A stretch of 64,000 nucleotides of DNA from Nitrospirillum viridazoti CBAmc (GCF_000730165.1 NZ_CP022110.1:2301501-2365500); one strand, 5' to 3'. Shown: positions 17,688 to 28,696, counted from the stretch's first letter. Numbers and translations: made by a program. Notes: generated by a model not told the origin, from the sequence alone.

Positions 17688-18599
17688 TCAGGCCACCAGC
17701 TTCTCACCGATCAGGATGGCGAGCAGCAGGAAAAGGTAGAGGATGGAATAGGCGAACATCTGCTTGGCGGCGCGATGGGTCTTGTCCAGCATGACCCGCA
17801 CGGCGCAGAGGATGAACAGCAGGCTGAGCACCGTGGCGCCCACCAGATAAGCGATACCGCCCACACCGAACCAGTGGGGGGCGATGGCGATGGGCAGCAG
17901 CAGCAGGGTGTAGACCAGCATCTGGCGCTTGGTGGCGGCCTCGCCCGCCACCACGGGCAGCATGGGCACGCCGGCACGGCTGTAATCGCCGCTGCGGAAC
18001 AGGGCCAGCGCCCAGAAATGCGGCGGCGTCCAGAAGAAGATGAGGCAGAACAGCAGCACCGGGCCGATGCTGACGTCGCCCGTCACCGCCGCCCAGCCGA
18101 TCATGGGCGGGAAGGCGCCGGCGGCCCCGCCGATGACAATGTTCTGCGGCGTGCGGCGCTTCAGCCACATGGTGTAGACGAAAACGTAGAAGGCGTTGGC
18201 CACGCCCAGGATGGCGGCGGCCACCCAGTTGACCGCCAAGCCCATCAACAGGACCGACGCCACGGACAGCACGACGCCGAAGGCCAGCGCCTCATCCGGG
18301 TTGACCTTGCCCTGGGGGATGGGCCGGCCGCGGGTGCGCTCCATGACGGCGTCGATGTCGCGGTCGTACCACATGTTGATGGCGCCGGCGGCGCCGGCGC
18401 CCACGGCGATGCAGAGCAGGGCCACCACCGCCAGGACCGGGTGCAGGGTGCCGGGCGCCACCACCAGGCCGGCCAGGCCGCTGAACACCACGAGCGACAT
18501 GACCCGGGGCTTCAGCAGGGCGATGTAGTCGGCCACACTGCCCGGCAGGCTGGCGGCCTGGGCGGGGACAGTCTGGCTTTCGAAGGCGGTATCGGTCAT
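17688..18599 (-). CDS. ctaB: Protoheme IX farnesyltransferase (heme O synthase)
   Basis: CtaB transfers a farnesyl group to heme b to make heme O, the precursor of heme A. The product from ATG 18599 is 303 residues with eight or nine membrane helices. The UbiA-superfamily prenyl-diphosphate motifs are present: NMWYDRDIDAVMERTRGRP, and the second loop with TPPHFWALALFRSGDYSRAGVPMLP, which is specific to heme O synthases. Alternative starts at 18611 (ATG) and further upstream would add 4 or more residues. A strong terminator separates it from ctaD upstream, so it may be transcribed partly from its own promoter. Confidence 0.96.
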   Translation of the reverse strand: MTDTAFESQTVPAQAASLPGSVADYIALLKPRVMSLVVFSGLAGLVVAPGTLHPVLAVVALLCIAVGAGAAGAINMWYDRDIDAVMERTRGRPIPQGKVNPDEALAFGVVLSVASVLLMGLAVNWVAAAILGVANAFYVFVYTMWLKRRTPQNIVIGGAAGAFPPMIGWAAVTGDVSIGPVLLFCLIFFWTPPHFWALALFRSGDYSRAGVPMLPVVAGEAATKRQMLVYTLLLLPIAIAPHWFGVGGIAYLVGATVLSLLFILCAVRVMLDKTHRAAKQMFAYSILYLFLLLAILIGEKLVA

Positions 18600-18668
18600 C
18601 TGTCTTCGCATCTCATCCGACGTCGTCGGCCCCATGCGGGGAGCCGATGGCGTCTTTAATCAGGCAAA

Positions 18669-18699
18669 ACCGCGCGGGAAGCCACCCCTCCCGCGCGGT
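18669..18699 (-). terminator. Intrinsic terminator between ctaD and ctaB
   Basis: ACCGCGCGGGA and its exact complement form an 11-base stem with a nine-base loop. Read on the minus strand the stem is followed by TTTTGCC. It should stop or reduce transcription after ctaD, so the oxidase structural genes and the assembly genes may be expressed at different levels. Confidence 0.8.
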
Positions 18700-18733
18700 C
18701 GTCGCCTATGCAGCCGGTGCCACCCTCAGCACC

Positions 18734-20365
<1,632 letters not shown>

Positions 20366-20403
20366 TTAATCTCAGGCGGGGTTAAATGTCAGACGGGGCC
20401 AAC

Positions 20404-21309
20404 TCAGCGCGCGGCGCCATTGTCCGTCGCCAGGGCGGTCTTGGTGGCCCCTGCCTTGGCAATCCCCTGGGCCGCTTCGAGCGACGCGAGGAACTCGCGG
20501 CCCGCGTCGATGCCGGCGGTCTTGGTCTTCTCGGCCCAGGCCTTGTAGTCCTCCTTGCTGACGGCATGGACGACGATAGGCATGAAGCCATGGTTGGTGC
20601 CGCAGATTAGGGTGCACTGGCCGTAGAAGGTGCCTTCGGTGCTGGCCTGCAGCCAGGTCTCGTTGATGCGGCCGGGCACGGCGTGCAGCTGCACGCCCAG
20701 CGAGGGCACGTACCAGGAATGGATGACGTCGGCGCCGGTCAGCAGCAGGCGGACCGGCGTGCCCACGGGCACCACCATCTCGTTGTCCACCGTCAGCAGG
20801 CGGGGCTGGCCCGGCTTCAGGTCGCCGTCGGAGACGATGTTGCTGTCGAAGGAGATGTCATTGTTATCCGGATATTCGTACGACCAATACCACTGGTGGC
20901 CGGTGATCTTCACCGTCATCTCAGGATTGGGCGTGCGGTCGCCGTAGTAGAGGACGCGGAAGGACGGCACGGCCACGATCACCAGGATCAGCACCGGCAC
21001 CACGGTCCACGCCACCTCCAGCAGGGTGTGGTGGCTGGTCTTGGACGGGACGGGGTTCGCGCGCCTGTTGAAGCGCACCATGACCGTCAGCAGCAGCAGC
21101 GATACGAAGGCGACGATGCCGATGATGATGTAGAGCAGCAGGGTGTGGAAGTTCTCCAGCTGCACCGCCACGGGCGAGTAGGCATGCTGCATGCCCAGCT
21201 TGCCCGCCTCGGGCATGCTCACCACCGGGTCGGCCAGCGCCACCGAAGCGCGCCCCGCCAGGGCCGTCAAAAGGGCCGCGAAGGCGGCGGCGTTCTTGCG
21301 TACGGACAT
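20404..21309 (-). CDS. ctaC: Cytochrome c oxidase subunit II, with an unusual CuA motif
   Basis: The 301-residue product has a signal peptide ending near Ala26, two membrane helices (about 56-78 and 98-116) and a periplasmic cupredoxin domain. The docking and electron-entry segment GHQWYWSYEYPD is normal. The CuA ligands His197, Cys232, Cys236, His240 and Met243 are present. However, the loop between the cysteines reads C-T-L-I-C instead of C-S-E-L/I-C: Leu234 replaces the Glu whose backbone carbonyl binds CuA and whose side chain binds the Mg/Mn ion at the interface with subunit I. The codon is CTA, rare in this DNA. The C-terminus carries an extra Ala/Thr-rich tail. It is the first gene of the cox operon. 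Confidence 0.95.
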   Translation of the reverse strand: MSVRKNAAAFAALLTALAGRASVALADPVVSMPEAGKLGMQHAYSPVAVQLENFHTLLLYIIIGIVAFVSLLLLTVMVRFNRRANPVPSKTSHHTLLEVAWTVVPVLILVIVAVPSFRVLYYGDRTPNPEMTVKITGHQWYWSYEYPDNNDISFDSNIVSDGDLKPGQPRLLTVDNEMVVPVGTPVRLLLTGADVIHSWYVPSLGVQLHAVPGRINETWLQASTEGTFYGQCTLICGTNHGFMPIVVHAVSKEDYKAWAEKTKTAGIDAGREFLASLEAAQGIAKAGATKTALATDNGAAR

Positions 21310-21893
21310 CCCTTACCACTCTCTCGTTGCCGGGGACGCGCGACACGTCCCACCCGAAGATTGTCCTGGTGACCCACGCCGGCCCCGCACGCCCCCTGTT
21401 CAGGCGCCGCACCAAACGCGGGATGCCGTCCCATCCTCCCGTTTATTATGGGGGCCCGTCCTTGATCGACCTGCCCCCACCCCCACCTCCCGTTGCGGCG
21501 GGACGAAGCGGCGACGGCGTCGGCTATCGGGGCACCTGTCCGGGAGTTTAGACCCAGCATCGCAAGCGCCCCCGATGGTTAAGGGACACCTGCATCGTGG
21601 CAGACCATAACGTTCCCGATCCTTGACGTAAAGCGGACAACGCGTCCCAGCGCATACCGTTGGGCGCACTGCCCCGCCCGCCGGACCCGCCAGGGTGGCG
21701 CAAAAGCGGGCCGACGCTACAGCCTTGGCGTGCTTGAGGATTCCCGGTCCCGTCCATCTCCGCCTTCGAAGGGCGGCCTTTCCCCTGGCGATGGCGGCAC
21801 CGACACGCCATGTTATGAAGGTCACGCCCCACCCGGGTGGCCGGCCCTGCCGCCGCCCCGGCTTTTCGGCCCGTTCCTTGGAGTTTCGCGACC
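21310..21893. other. Divergent promoter region between ctaC and tldD
   Basis: These 584 bases contain no gene I can support. The region must hold the cox operon promoter (minus) and the tldD promoter (plus). I do not see a clear promoter box pair or operator; a TTGACG at 21624 has no matching -10 element. The tldD ribosome binding site TTGGAG is at about 21880-21885. Confidence 0.5.
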
Positions 21894-23327
21894 ATGAGCC
21901 TGCTCGCCCAGACCGACGATCTGTTTTTCACCCGGGCCGGACTGGACCGCGCGCGCACCGAATCGATCGTCGCCGACGCGCTGAAGGGCGGCGACGATGG
22001 CGAGCTGTTCCTGGAGTACGCCCAGTCCGAAGGCGTGTTCTGGGATGACGGCAAGCTGAAGAGCGCGTCCTTCGACACCACCCAGGGCTTCGGCCTGCGC
22101 TCCGTCGCTGGGGAGACCACGGGCTTCGCCCATGCCTCCACCCTGACGGAGGAGGCGCTGAAGCGCGCGGCCGCCACCGTGCGCACCGTACAGGCCGGCC
22201 ATGGCGGCACCTATGCCGAGCCGCCGGTGGGCACCAACCGCGCCCTCTACGCCGCCGACAACCCCTTGGCCATCGTGCCGTTCGAAGCCAAGGTGAAGCT
22301 GCTGGCCGACATCGACGCCTACGCCCGGGGCCGCGACCCGCGCGTGCGCCAGGTCAGCGCCAGCCTGACCGGCGAGTGGCAGGCCGTGCAGATCATCCGC
22401 GCCGACGGCCACCGCGTGGCCGACATCCGCCCCCTGGTGCGCCTGAACGTCTCCGTCGTCGTCGGCGAGGGCGACCGCATGGAGGCCGGCAGCTTCGGCG
22501 CCGGCGGCCGCCTGGCCTATGAGCGCTACATGCAGCCGGAAACCTGGCGCCACCATGTCGACGAGGCCCTGCGCCAGGCCCTGGTCAACCTGGCCGCTGT
22601 CCCGGCGCCGGCGGGCGAGATGCCGGTGGTCCTGGGGCCGGGCTGGTGCGGCGTGCTGCTGCACGAGGCCATCGGCCACGGGCTGGAGGGCGACTTCAAC
22701 CGCAAGGCCACCTCCGCCTTCTCCTCTCTCATCGGACAGCGGGTGGCCGCCCCCGGCGTCACCGTGGTGGACGACGGCACGCTGGAAGGGCGCCGCGGTT
22801 CCATCACCGTGGATGACGAGGGCACGCCCAGCCAGTGCAACACCCTGATCGAAGACGGCGTCCTGGTCGGCTATATGCAGGACCGCATGAACGCCCGCCT
22901 GATGGGGGTGAAGCCCACCGGCAACGGCCGCCGTCAGGGTTTCAGCAGCGTGCCCATGCCGCGCATGACCAACACCATGATGCGCTCTGGCGACCGCACC
23001 AAGGAAGAGATCCTGGCCTCGGTGAAGCGCGGGCTGTACGCCGTGAACTTCGGCGGCGGCCAAGTGGACATCGTGTCCGGCAAGTTCGTCTTCTCCGCCT
23101 CGGAAGCGTACCTGATCGAGGACGGCAAGATCGGCCCGTCGGTGAAGGGCGCCACACTGATCGGCAACGGCCCGGACGCCCTGACCAAGGTCACCATGAT
23201 CGGCAATGACAGCTGCCTGGACGAGGGCATCGGCGTCTGCGGCAAGCAGGGGCAGAGCGTGCCGGTGGGCGTTGGCCAGCCCACGCTGCGCATCGACGGC
23301 CTGACCGTCGGCGGCACCGCGGCCTGA
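21894..23327 (+). CDS. tldD: Metalloprotease TldD
   Basis: TldD is the zinc-protease half of the TldD/TldE heterodimer, which degrades peptides and matures microcins or antitoxins (for example CcdA) in enterobacteria. The 477-residue length is normal. The zinc motif HEAIGH (in GVLLHEAIGHGLEGDF) is intact, and the family segments GFGLRSVAGE, FSSVPMPRMTNTMM and CLDEGIGVCGKQGQSVPVGVGQPTLRIDGLTVGG are present. ATG 21894 follows TTGGAG; the frame is open upstream to 21837. The partner gene lies 14 kb away at 37634. Confidence 0.96.
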   Translation: MSLLAQTDDLFFTRAGLDRARTESIVADALKGGDDGELFLEYAQSEGVFWDDGKLKSASFDTTQGFGLRSVAGETTGFAHASTLTEEALKRAAATVRTVQAGHGGTYAEPPVGTNRALYAADNPLAIVPFEAKVKLLADIDAYARGRDPRVRQVSASLTGEWQAVQIIRADGHRVADIRPLVRLNVSVVVGEGDRMEAGSFGAGGRLAYERYMQPETWRHHVDEALRQALVNLAAVPAPAGEMPVVLGPGWCGVLLHEAIGHGLEGDFNRKATSAFSSLIGQRVAAPGVTVVDDGTLEGRRGSITVDDEGTPSQCNTLIEDGVLVGYMQDRMNARLMGVKPTGNGRRQGFSSVPMPRMTNTMMRSGDRTKEEILASVKRGLYAVNFGGGQVDIVSGKFVFSASEAYLIEDGKIGPSVKGATLIGNGPDALTKVTMIGNDSCLDEGIGVCGKQGQSVPVGVGQPTLRIDGLTVGGTAA

Positions 23328-23364
23328 CCGGGACGGCCTGAACCGGACGAGAGGGAGGGCGGCC

Positions 23365-23949
23365 ATGGGCAAGAGCCCGGACGAGATGATGGCCGCCATC
23401 CTGCGCAACCTGCCGGCCAAGACCGGCCGGGACGCGGGGGGATGGGCGGCCCTGATCAAGGCGGAGGGGCCGGCCGAGCCCAAGGCCTGCGCCCGCTGGC
23501 TGAAGCAGGCCCACGGCCTGGGCGGCGCCACGGCACAGGTCCTGGCGGCCCACGCCCTGGGCGGCATCCATGACCTGACACCGGAACAACGGCTGGACAA
23601 GCTGTATGAGGGGCGGGAGGACCTGCGCCCCATTGGCGACCGGCTGACCGCCCTGGCCCGGGGCCTGGGCGCCGATGTCACCAGCACCGTGCTGTCCACC
23701 ATGGTCTCCTTCAGCGCGGGATTGAAGTTCGCGGAAGCCAAGCCGGCAGGTAAGGGCCGAATCGACCTGGGACTGGCCTTGGGCCGCGAGCCCCTACCCC
23801 CAAGCGCCGTTCCCCTGACGCCGGTCAAGACCGCCGACGCCAGCGACCGCATCACCTACCGAATCCCATTGGCCTCGATGGACGCGATCACCGAGGAGGT
23901 CGCCGCCTGGCTGGCGCGCGCCCATGCCCGTGTCACGACACGCGACTGA
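23365..23949 (+). CDS. DUF4287/DUF5655 domain protein
   Basis: The 194-residue protein has an N-terminal DUF4287-like part (SPDEMMAAILRNLPAKTGRD, then CARWLKQAHGLGGATAQVLAAHALGG) and a C-terminal DUF5655-like part (LYEGREDLRPIGDRLTALARGLGADV, then a substrate-like beta region GRIDLGLALG). The N-terminal part resembles small helical DNA- or protein-binding modules; the function of either domain is unknown. It starts 37 bases after tldD with GAGGGAGG upstream, so it is probably cotranscribed with tldD. Confidence 0.8.
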   Translation: MGKSPDEMMAAILRNLPAKTGRDAGGWAALIKAEGPAEPKACARWLKQAHGLGGATAQVLAAHALGGIHDLTPEQRLDKLYEGREDLRPIGDRLTALARGLGADVTSTVLSTMVSFSAGLKFAEAKPAGKGRIDLGLALGREPLPPSAVPLTPVKTADASDRITYRIPLASMDAITEEVAAWLARAHARVTTRD

Positions 23950-24273
23950 ATTTCCGCCGCGTCGCCCCAGGCGTCCCCGCCATCGCCGAAGCCGGCCGGG
24001 AAGCGGCGCGCGACCACCGGCGGCCGGCTGGGCAGCGACTGTCCCGGCCGGCCCCCGACTCTGGAGAACCGTATCAACCCCGCCCGGAACGCCGCCGGGC
24101 TAGGGGATCTTTGCGTGTTTTTGGTTATTCCTGCGGCCCGGATGCGTCAGACGCGGGGCTGGATGGAAACCGGTATCAATTTCGCAACGCTTCCGGTCAA
24201 AAGACCGGTTGCCCACATCGCCGCAGTACGCATAAATCAATTCGTTGCGTCATTGACATCAAAAGGAGTTTTT
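23950..24273 (+). other. Intergenic region with hairpins before the lipoprotein gene
   Basis: In these 324 bases I see three hairpins and no gene. GGCCGG/CCGGCC arms near 24023-24056 enclose a second stem GGGCAG/CTG-CCC. GCCCGG/CCGGGC at 24082-24100 is followed at some distance by GTTTTTGG, which could end the tldD transcript. CCGGTC-AAAA-GACCGG at 24193-24208 is a short perfect stem 66 bases upstream of the lipoprotein ATG. The last 60 bases are AT-rich. Confidence 0.45.
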
Positions 24274-24507
24274 ATGCGTCACTATCAGTTATTGGCAGCA
24301 ACTTTTGGTCTTGCCTTGCTCACAGCCGGTTGCCAGACCCAGACGGACAACGCCCAGACGGCCAGTGCGGCCGCACCCAAGGCCGCCGCCCAGCAGCGGT
24401 GCGTGAACACGGGCAGCCGCCTGGCCGGCAATTGCAACGACGTCGGCCACGCCGACCCCAAGGATCTGCTGAACCGCCCATCGGGCACCAGGGTCCCTGG
24501 GTCGTAA
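24274..24507 (+). CDS. Small lipoprotein of unknown function
   Basis: The 77-residue precursor begins MRHYQLLAATFGLALLTAGC, a lipoprotein signal with lipobox L-T-A-G-C20, so it should be lipidated and held in the cell envelope. The mature part is short (about 58 residues), Ala/Gln-rich, with two more cysteines in RCVNTGSRLAGNCND, followed by DPKDLLNRPSG. AAGGAG lies six bases before ATG 24274, an unusually good site that decides this start over the open frame extending to 24115. Ala at -2 and Gln after Cys give no inner membrane retention signal, so the outer membrane is likely. No family recognised. Confidence 0.75.
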   Translation: MRHYQLLAATFGLALLTAGCQTQTDNAQTASAAAPKAAAQQRCVNTGSRLAGNCNDVGHADPKDLLNRPSGTRVPGS

Positions 24508-24663
24508 GACTCGGACCAGCCGATAGACCCGACCAACCGGGAGAAATGACGCCACCGGCCTCCGGGGGGGGGAAGCCCGATGGCGTCGATAGGGAGGAAT
24601 CCCCGGCCATAGCCGGGGCAAATAAGGCAGGTGAGGCACCAAAGGTCCGTTGAACGGCCGGCC

Positions 24664-26031
24664 TCAGTACGCGTATTCCGCGTAGACGCGATCAATATCG
24701 CCGCCCCATTCCCCATTGAACTTGTTCAGCAGTTCCGTGGCCGGCGAAACGCCGCTGTCCACGATGGCCTGCAGCGCGTCCAGGAAGTGGCTTTCGTTGT
24801 CGCCCATGCCGGCCAGGCGCGCGCGGTTGTCCAGGCCGTTGCGCGAAATGGCCACCGTCTGGCGTGCAAGGTCCAGGACGGTGCCCTTGCGGAAGGGCGT
24901 GTCGAGGCCCAGGCGGGGCACGTTGTTGCGCAGCTGCGCCCGCTCCTCCTCCGTCCAGTCCTTGATCATGTCCCATGCGGCGTCCAGCGCCGTGGTGTCG
25001 TACAGCAGGCCCACCCACAGGGCCGGCAGAGCGCACAGGCGGGCCCACGGGCCGCCGTCGGCGCCGCGCATCTCCAGGAAGCGCTTCAGCCGCACCTCCG
25101 GGAACAGGGTGGTCAGGTGGTCCACCCAATCGGTGATCAGCGGCCGCTCACCCGGCAGGGCGGGCAGTTCCCCCCTGAGGAAGGCGCGGAAGTCCTGGCC
25201 CGAGGCGTCGATGTACTGGCCGTCGCGATAGACGAAGTACATGGGCACACCCAGCGCGTGGTCGGCGTAGCGTTCGAAGCCGAAGCCGTCCTCGAACACG
25301 AAGGGCAGGTCGCCGCAGCGGTCGGGATCGGTGTCCGTCCACACATGGCTGCGCAGGCTCTGGAAGCCGTTGGGCTTGCCTTCCTTGAAGGGGCTGTTGG
25401 CGAACAGGGCCGTGGCGATGGGTTGCAGCGCCAGGCTGACCCGGAACTTCTTCACCATGTCGGCTTCAGAGCTGAAGTCCAGGTTGACCTGCACCGTGGA
25501 GGTGCGGGTCATCATGTCCAGGCCCATGGTGCCCTTCTTGGGCATGTAGTCGCGCATGATGCGGTAGCGGCCCTTGGGCATCCAGGGAATATCTTCCCGC
25601 TTCCACTTGGGATTGAAGCCCAGGCCGATCATGCCGATGCCGAGGTCGGCGCCGATGGCGCGCACCTGGGCCAGATGCTCCGACACCTCGCCGCATGTCT
25701 GGTGGATGGTGCTGAGCGGCGCGCCCGACAGTTCGAACTGTCCACCCGGTTCCAGCGTGATGCTGGCCTGGCCCTTGGTCAGGGCGATGATGTTCTCGCC
25801 CTCCTTCACCGGGGCCCAGTCGTAGCGGGTCGCCATCTCGGACAGGATGCGGCCGATGCCCTGCTCGCCCTCATAGGGCAGCGGGCGGTTGTCGCCCAGG
25901 CGGAAGGCGAACTTCTCGTGTTCCGTGCCGATGCGCCAGGCATCCGCCGGCTTGTTGCCCTGTTCCAGATATTCGACCAGCTCACGGCGGTCGGTGATGG
26001 GGGCACCCGGGCTCTTCGGCGGCGCAGACAT
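24664..26031 (-). CDS. gshA: Glutamate-cysteine ligase
   Basis: This enzyme joins glutamate and cysteine with ATP in the first step of glutathione synthesis. The 455-residue length and sequence fit the proteobacterial/plant class of glutamate-cysteine ligase (GCS2 fold), not the E. coli class: [13 protein letters not shown] near the N-terminus, [43 protein letters not shown] (read as two parts) and [30 protein letters not shown] 26031 has GAAGGA about eight bases upstream. The rsmE gene lies 93 bases upstream on the same strand, so an rsmE-gshA operon is likely, as in other alphaproteobacteria. Confidence 0.95.
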   Translation of the reverse strand: MSAPPKSPGAPITDRRELVEYLEQGNKPADAWRIGTEHEKFAFRLGDNRPLPYEGEQGIGRILSEMATRYDWAPVKEGENIIALTKGQASITLEPGGQFELSGAPLSTIHQTCGEVSEHLAQVRAIGADLGIGMIGLGFNPKWKREDIPWMPKGRYRIMRDYMPKKGTMGLDMMTRTSTVQVNLDFSSEADMVKKFRVSLALQPIATALFANSPFKEGKPNGFQSLRSHVWTDTDPDRCGDLPFVFEDGFGFERYADHALGVPMYFVYRDGQYIDASGQDFRAFLRGELPALPGERPLITDWVDHLTTLFPEVRLKRFLEMRGADGGPWARLCALPALWVGLLYDTTALDAAWDMIKDWTEEERAQLRNNVPRLGLDTPFRKGTVLDLARQTVAISRNGLDNRARLAGMGDNESHFLDALQAIVDSGVSPATELLNKFNGEWGGDIDRVYAEYAY

Positions 26032-26124
26032 CAGGTCGGTCCTTCTTTACAAAGCTTGGCTTCACAAGGCTTGGGTATCAAAGCGCGGCTGGGGGCCAGG
26101 AACAGGGAACAGGAAACGGCAGAC

Positions 26125-26916
26125 TCAACGGAACGGCGGGCGCGCGTCCTGCCCTGGGGCGGCGGTCCAGTCGCCCGCCAGCGCCTGCCACAGGGCAAGC
26201 ACAGCGAAAGCGGCCGTGTCCGCCCGCAGAATGCGTGGACCCAGTCCTACCGGGACAACAAAGGGTGTTTTGGCAAGCTGGTCAAGCTCACCGGGATGGA
26301 GGCCCCCCTCCGGTCCCACAAGGAACGCCGCTGGACGCCCCGACGCAGTAGCCGCCGTCACAGCCGTGGCCAGGGGTTGGGCCGCGCCCGTCTCCGCCGC
26401 CACGAACAAGGTGCGATCCCGGGTCAGGGGGTTCGCGGGCCAGCCGGCCAACAGGGACGAGAGGTCGGTCAGAGGGTCGACCACGGGCACCGACAGCCGC
26501 TCGCACTGTTCCGCCGCCTCCACCGCGTTGGCGCGCAGGCGGTCCAGGTTCACCCGCGGCACGTCGCCCCGGCGGGTCAGCACGGGGCAGAGGCGGGCCA
26601 CGCCCAGCTCCGTCGCCTTTTCCACCACGTACTCGGTGCGGCCCCCCTTCAGCGGCGCGAACAGCAGCCAGGCGTCCGGCACCGCCACCGGCGGCCGGGT
26701 CTGTTCCAGCAGGGTGATGGTGCCGCCCGACTTGCTCAGCGCCGATATCTCCCCCAGCCATTCGCCGCCGGCCTCGTTGAAGGCCAGCAGCCGGTCGCCG
26801 GGCGCCTGGCGCAGCACGCCGCGCAAATAGTGCGCCTGGTCGCCCGACAGCGGCGCCGACTGGCCAGCGGCCAGGGGCGTGTCGACATGCAGGCGGGTGC
26901 GGGGGCGGTCGGCCAT
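26125..26916 (-). CDS. rsmE: 16S rRNA (uracil1498-N3)-methyltransferase
   Basis: RsmE methylates U1498 of 16S rRNA in the assembled small subunit. The 263-residue product has an N-terminal PUA-like domain (LHVDTPLAAGQSAPLSGDQAHYLRGVLRQAPGD, in two runs) and a C-terminal SPOUT domain with the trefoil-knot motifs: KATELGVARLCPVLTRRGD, RANAVEAAEQCERLSVPVV, FLVGPEGGLHPGELDQL and VPVGLGPRILRADTAA. The last motif and GPEGG bind S-adenosylmethionine. ATG 26916 was taken. It precedes gshA on the same strand. Confidence 0.94.
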   Translation of the reverse strand: MADRPRTRLHVDTPLAAGQSAPLSGDQAHYLRGVLRQAPGDRLLAFNEAGGEWLGEISALSKSGGTITLLEQTRPPVAVPDAWLLFAPLKGGRTEYVVEKATELGVARLCPVLTRRGDVPRVNLDRLRANAVEAAEQCERLSVPVVDPLTDLSSLLAGWPANPLTRDRTLFVAAETGAAQPLATAVTAATASGRPAAFLVGPEGGLHPGELDQLAKTPFVVPVGLGPRILRADTAAFAVLALWQALAGDWTAAPGQDARPPFR

Positions 26917-27113
26917 GGGATCAGTCGTGGAGAAAAGAGACGGAACGGGAGAGGTCTAGATGCGGAACAATCATTCCTTTGTCCATTCTACCATTGAACA
27001 CTCGAGCATTTTTCAAGGGTCAGCCCGTCCGTCCGAAGGGTGACCGGCCGCCCTTTCTTGGCGGCCAGGTTCCCGCTAAGGTCCCCGCAAACACCCGAAC
27101 AAGGCTTCCCAGC

Positions 27114-28046
27114 ATGCCCAGCGAGACCATAGGCGCCGGCCATACCGACATCCGCCAGGGCGACTGGATCGACCGGCATGTGCCGCCCCGCGCCCGCCCC
27201 TACGCCCGGCTGGCGCGGCTGGACCGACCCATCGGCACCTGGCTGCTGTTGCTGCCGGGGCTTTGGTCCATCGCCCTGGCCGCGGAACCCGGCCACCTGC
27301 CCAGGCTGTGGCTCATGTTGCTGTTCGCCGTGGGCTCGGTCGTCATGCGGGGCGCCGGCTGCACCATCAACGACATCATCGACCGCAAGTTCGACGCCCT
27401 GGTGGAACGCACCCGCGTGCGCCCCATCCCCAGTGGCGCCGTCAGCGTGCCCCAGGCCATCGCCTTTCTGATCGCCCAGTGCCTGGTGGGCCTGGCCGTG
27501 CTGGTGCAGATGAACCGGCCCACCATCGTCATGGGCGCCACCAGCCTGGTGCTGGTGGCCGCATATCCCTTGATGAAGCGCATCACCTGGTGGCCCCAGG
27601 CCTTCCTGGGCCTGACGTTCAATTGGGGCGCCCTGCTGGGCTGGGTGGCGGTGCGGGGCGACCTTGCCTGGCCGCCGGTGCTGCTCTACGCCGGCGGCAT
27701 CCTGTGGACCCTGGGCTACGACACCATCTATGCCCACCAGGATCGCGAGGACGACGTGAAGGTGGGCGTGAAGTCCACCGCCCTGCGCTTGGGCGCCGCC
27801 TCCAAGCGTTGGATCCTCGGCTTCTACGCCGGCGCCACGGCGCTGTGGACGCTGGCTCTGATGGCCGCCGGTATCCACCCGCTGGCCTACCTGGGCGTGG
27901 CCCTGACCGGCGGCATGCTGCTGCGCCAGGCCTGGCAGTGGCGCCCCGAGGATCCGGCCGACAGCCTGGCCGCCTTCCGCGCCGCCCGCGTCGCCGGCTG
28001 GGTGTTCCTGGCCAGCATCATCCTGGGCATGGCGGCCGCGTCTTGA
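27114..28046 (+). CDS. ubiA: 4-hydroxybenzoate octaprenyltransferase
   Basis: UbiA attaches the polyprenyl tail to 4-hydroxybenzoate in ubiquinone synthesis. The 310-residue membrane protein carries both Asp-rich motifs: NDIIDRKFDALVERTRVRPIPSG and YDTIYAHQDREDDVKVGVKST. Other family segments are RLDRPIGTWLLLLPGLWS and AFLGLTFNWGALLGW. ATG 27114 gives the usual length; the frame runs open upstream to 26979. The next gene starts with TTG inside the stop codon of ubiA, and ubiD follows, so ubiA, the methyltransferase and ubiD probably form an operon. Confidence 0.95.
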   Translation: MPSETIGAGHTDIRQGDWIDRHVPPRARPYARLARLDRPIGTWLLLLPGLWSIALAAEPGHLPRLWLMLLFAVGSVVMRGAGCTINDIIDRKFDALVERTRVRPIPSGAVSVPQAIAFLIAQCLVGLAVLVQMNRPTIVMGATSLVLVAAYPLMKRITWWPQAFLGLTFNWGALLGWVAVRGDLAWPPVLLYAGGILWTLGYDTIYAHQDREDDVKVGVKSTALRLGAASKRWILGFYAGATALWTLALMAAGIHPLAYLGVALTGGMLLRQAWQWRPEDPADSLAAFRAARVAGWVFLASIILGMAAAS

Positions 28047-28696
28047 GCGACATCGATCGCGCCGCCTTCATCCGCGCCAACACCGCCCCCGAGGCGCCGG
28101 CCCTGGTGCCGGAACTGACGCTGCTGACCGCCAGCGAGATCACGCCCCTGTGGCAGGCGACGGAGGCGACGCTGGCGGCCAAGGATCTGCCACCCCCCTT
28201 CTGGGCCTTCCCCTGGGCCGGCGGCCAGGCTGTCGCCCGCCACGTGCTGGACCATCCGGAGCTGGTGCGGGGCGCCCGCGTGCTGGACTTCGCCGCTGGA
28301 AGCGGCCTGATCGCCATCGCCGCCGCCAAGGCGGGCGCGGCCGCCGTCATGGCGGTGGAGATCGACGCCTACGCCATCGCCGCCATAGGCCTCAACGCCC
28401 GGCTGAACGGCGTGGCCGTGACGGCGGTGGAGCGCGACGTGGTGGGCCAGCCCCTGACGGACATCGACGTCGTGCTGGTGGGCGACGTCTGCTACGAGAA
28501 GCCGATGGCGGAGCGGGTCATGGCCTGGCTGCGCGCCCTGGCCGGTGACGGACTGGTGATCCTGATGGGGGATCCCGGCCGTACATACCTGCCAAAGGAC
28601 GGGCTGGTTCCCCTGGCCACCTACCGCGTGCCGACGACGCTGGAGCTGGAGGACCGCACTCACCGCGACAGCGTCGTCTGGCGGGTGGAGGCTTGA
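28043..28696 (+). CDS. Class I SAM-dependent methyltransferase (ETFB lysine methyltransferase-like)
   Basis: The 217-residue protein has the SAM-binding motif I VLDFAAGSGLIAIAAAKAGA, motif II VMAVEIDAYAIAAI and motif IV DVVLVGDVCYEKPMA. The stretch PFWAFPWAGGQAVARHVLDH just before motif I is typical of the METTL20/ETFB-KMT group, whose bacterial members methylate lysines of the electron transfer flavoprotein beta subunit or related proteins; L11 methyltransferase (PrmA) is a more distant relative. The start is TTG 28043, whose bases overlap the ubiA stop codon, so translation is coupled. Group assignment is moderately secure; the substrate is an inference. Confidence 0.8.
   Translation: MSDIDRAAFIRANTAPEAPALVPELTLLTASEITPLWQATEATLAAKDLPPPFWAFPWAGGQAVARHVLDHPELVRGARVLDFAAGSGLIAIAAAKAGAAAVMAVEIDAYAIAAIGLNARLNGVAVTAVERDVVGQPLTDIDVVLVGDVCYEKPMAERVMAWLRALAGDGLVILMGDPGRTYLPKDGLVPLATYRVPTTLELEDRTHRDSVVWRVEA

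Noticed and set aside
24631-26997. A 788-codon plus-strand frame across gshA and rsmE
   Set aside because: It spans two genes clearly recognised on the other strand and has the His/Gln/Ala/Arg-rich look of a shadow frame.
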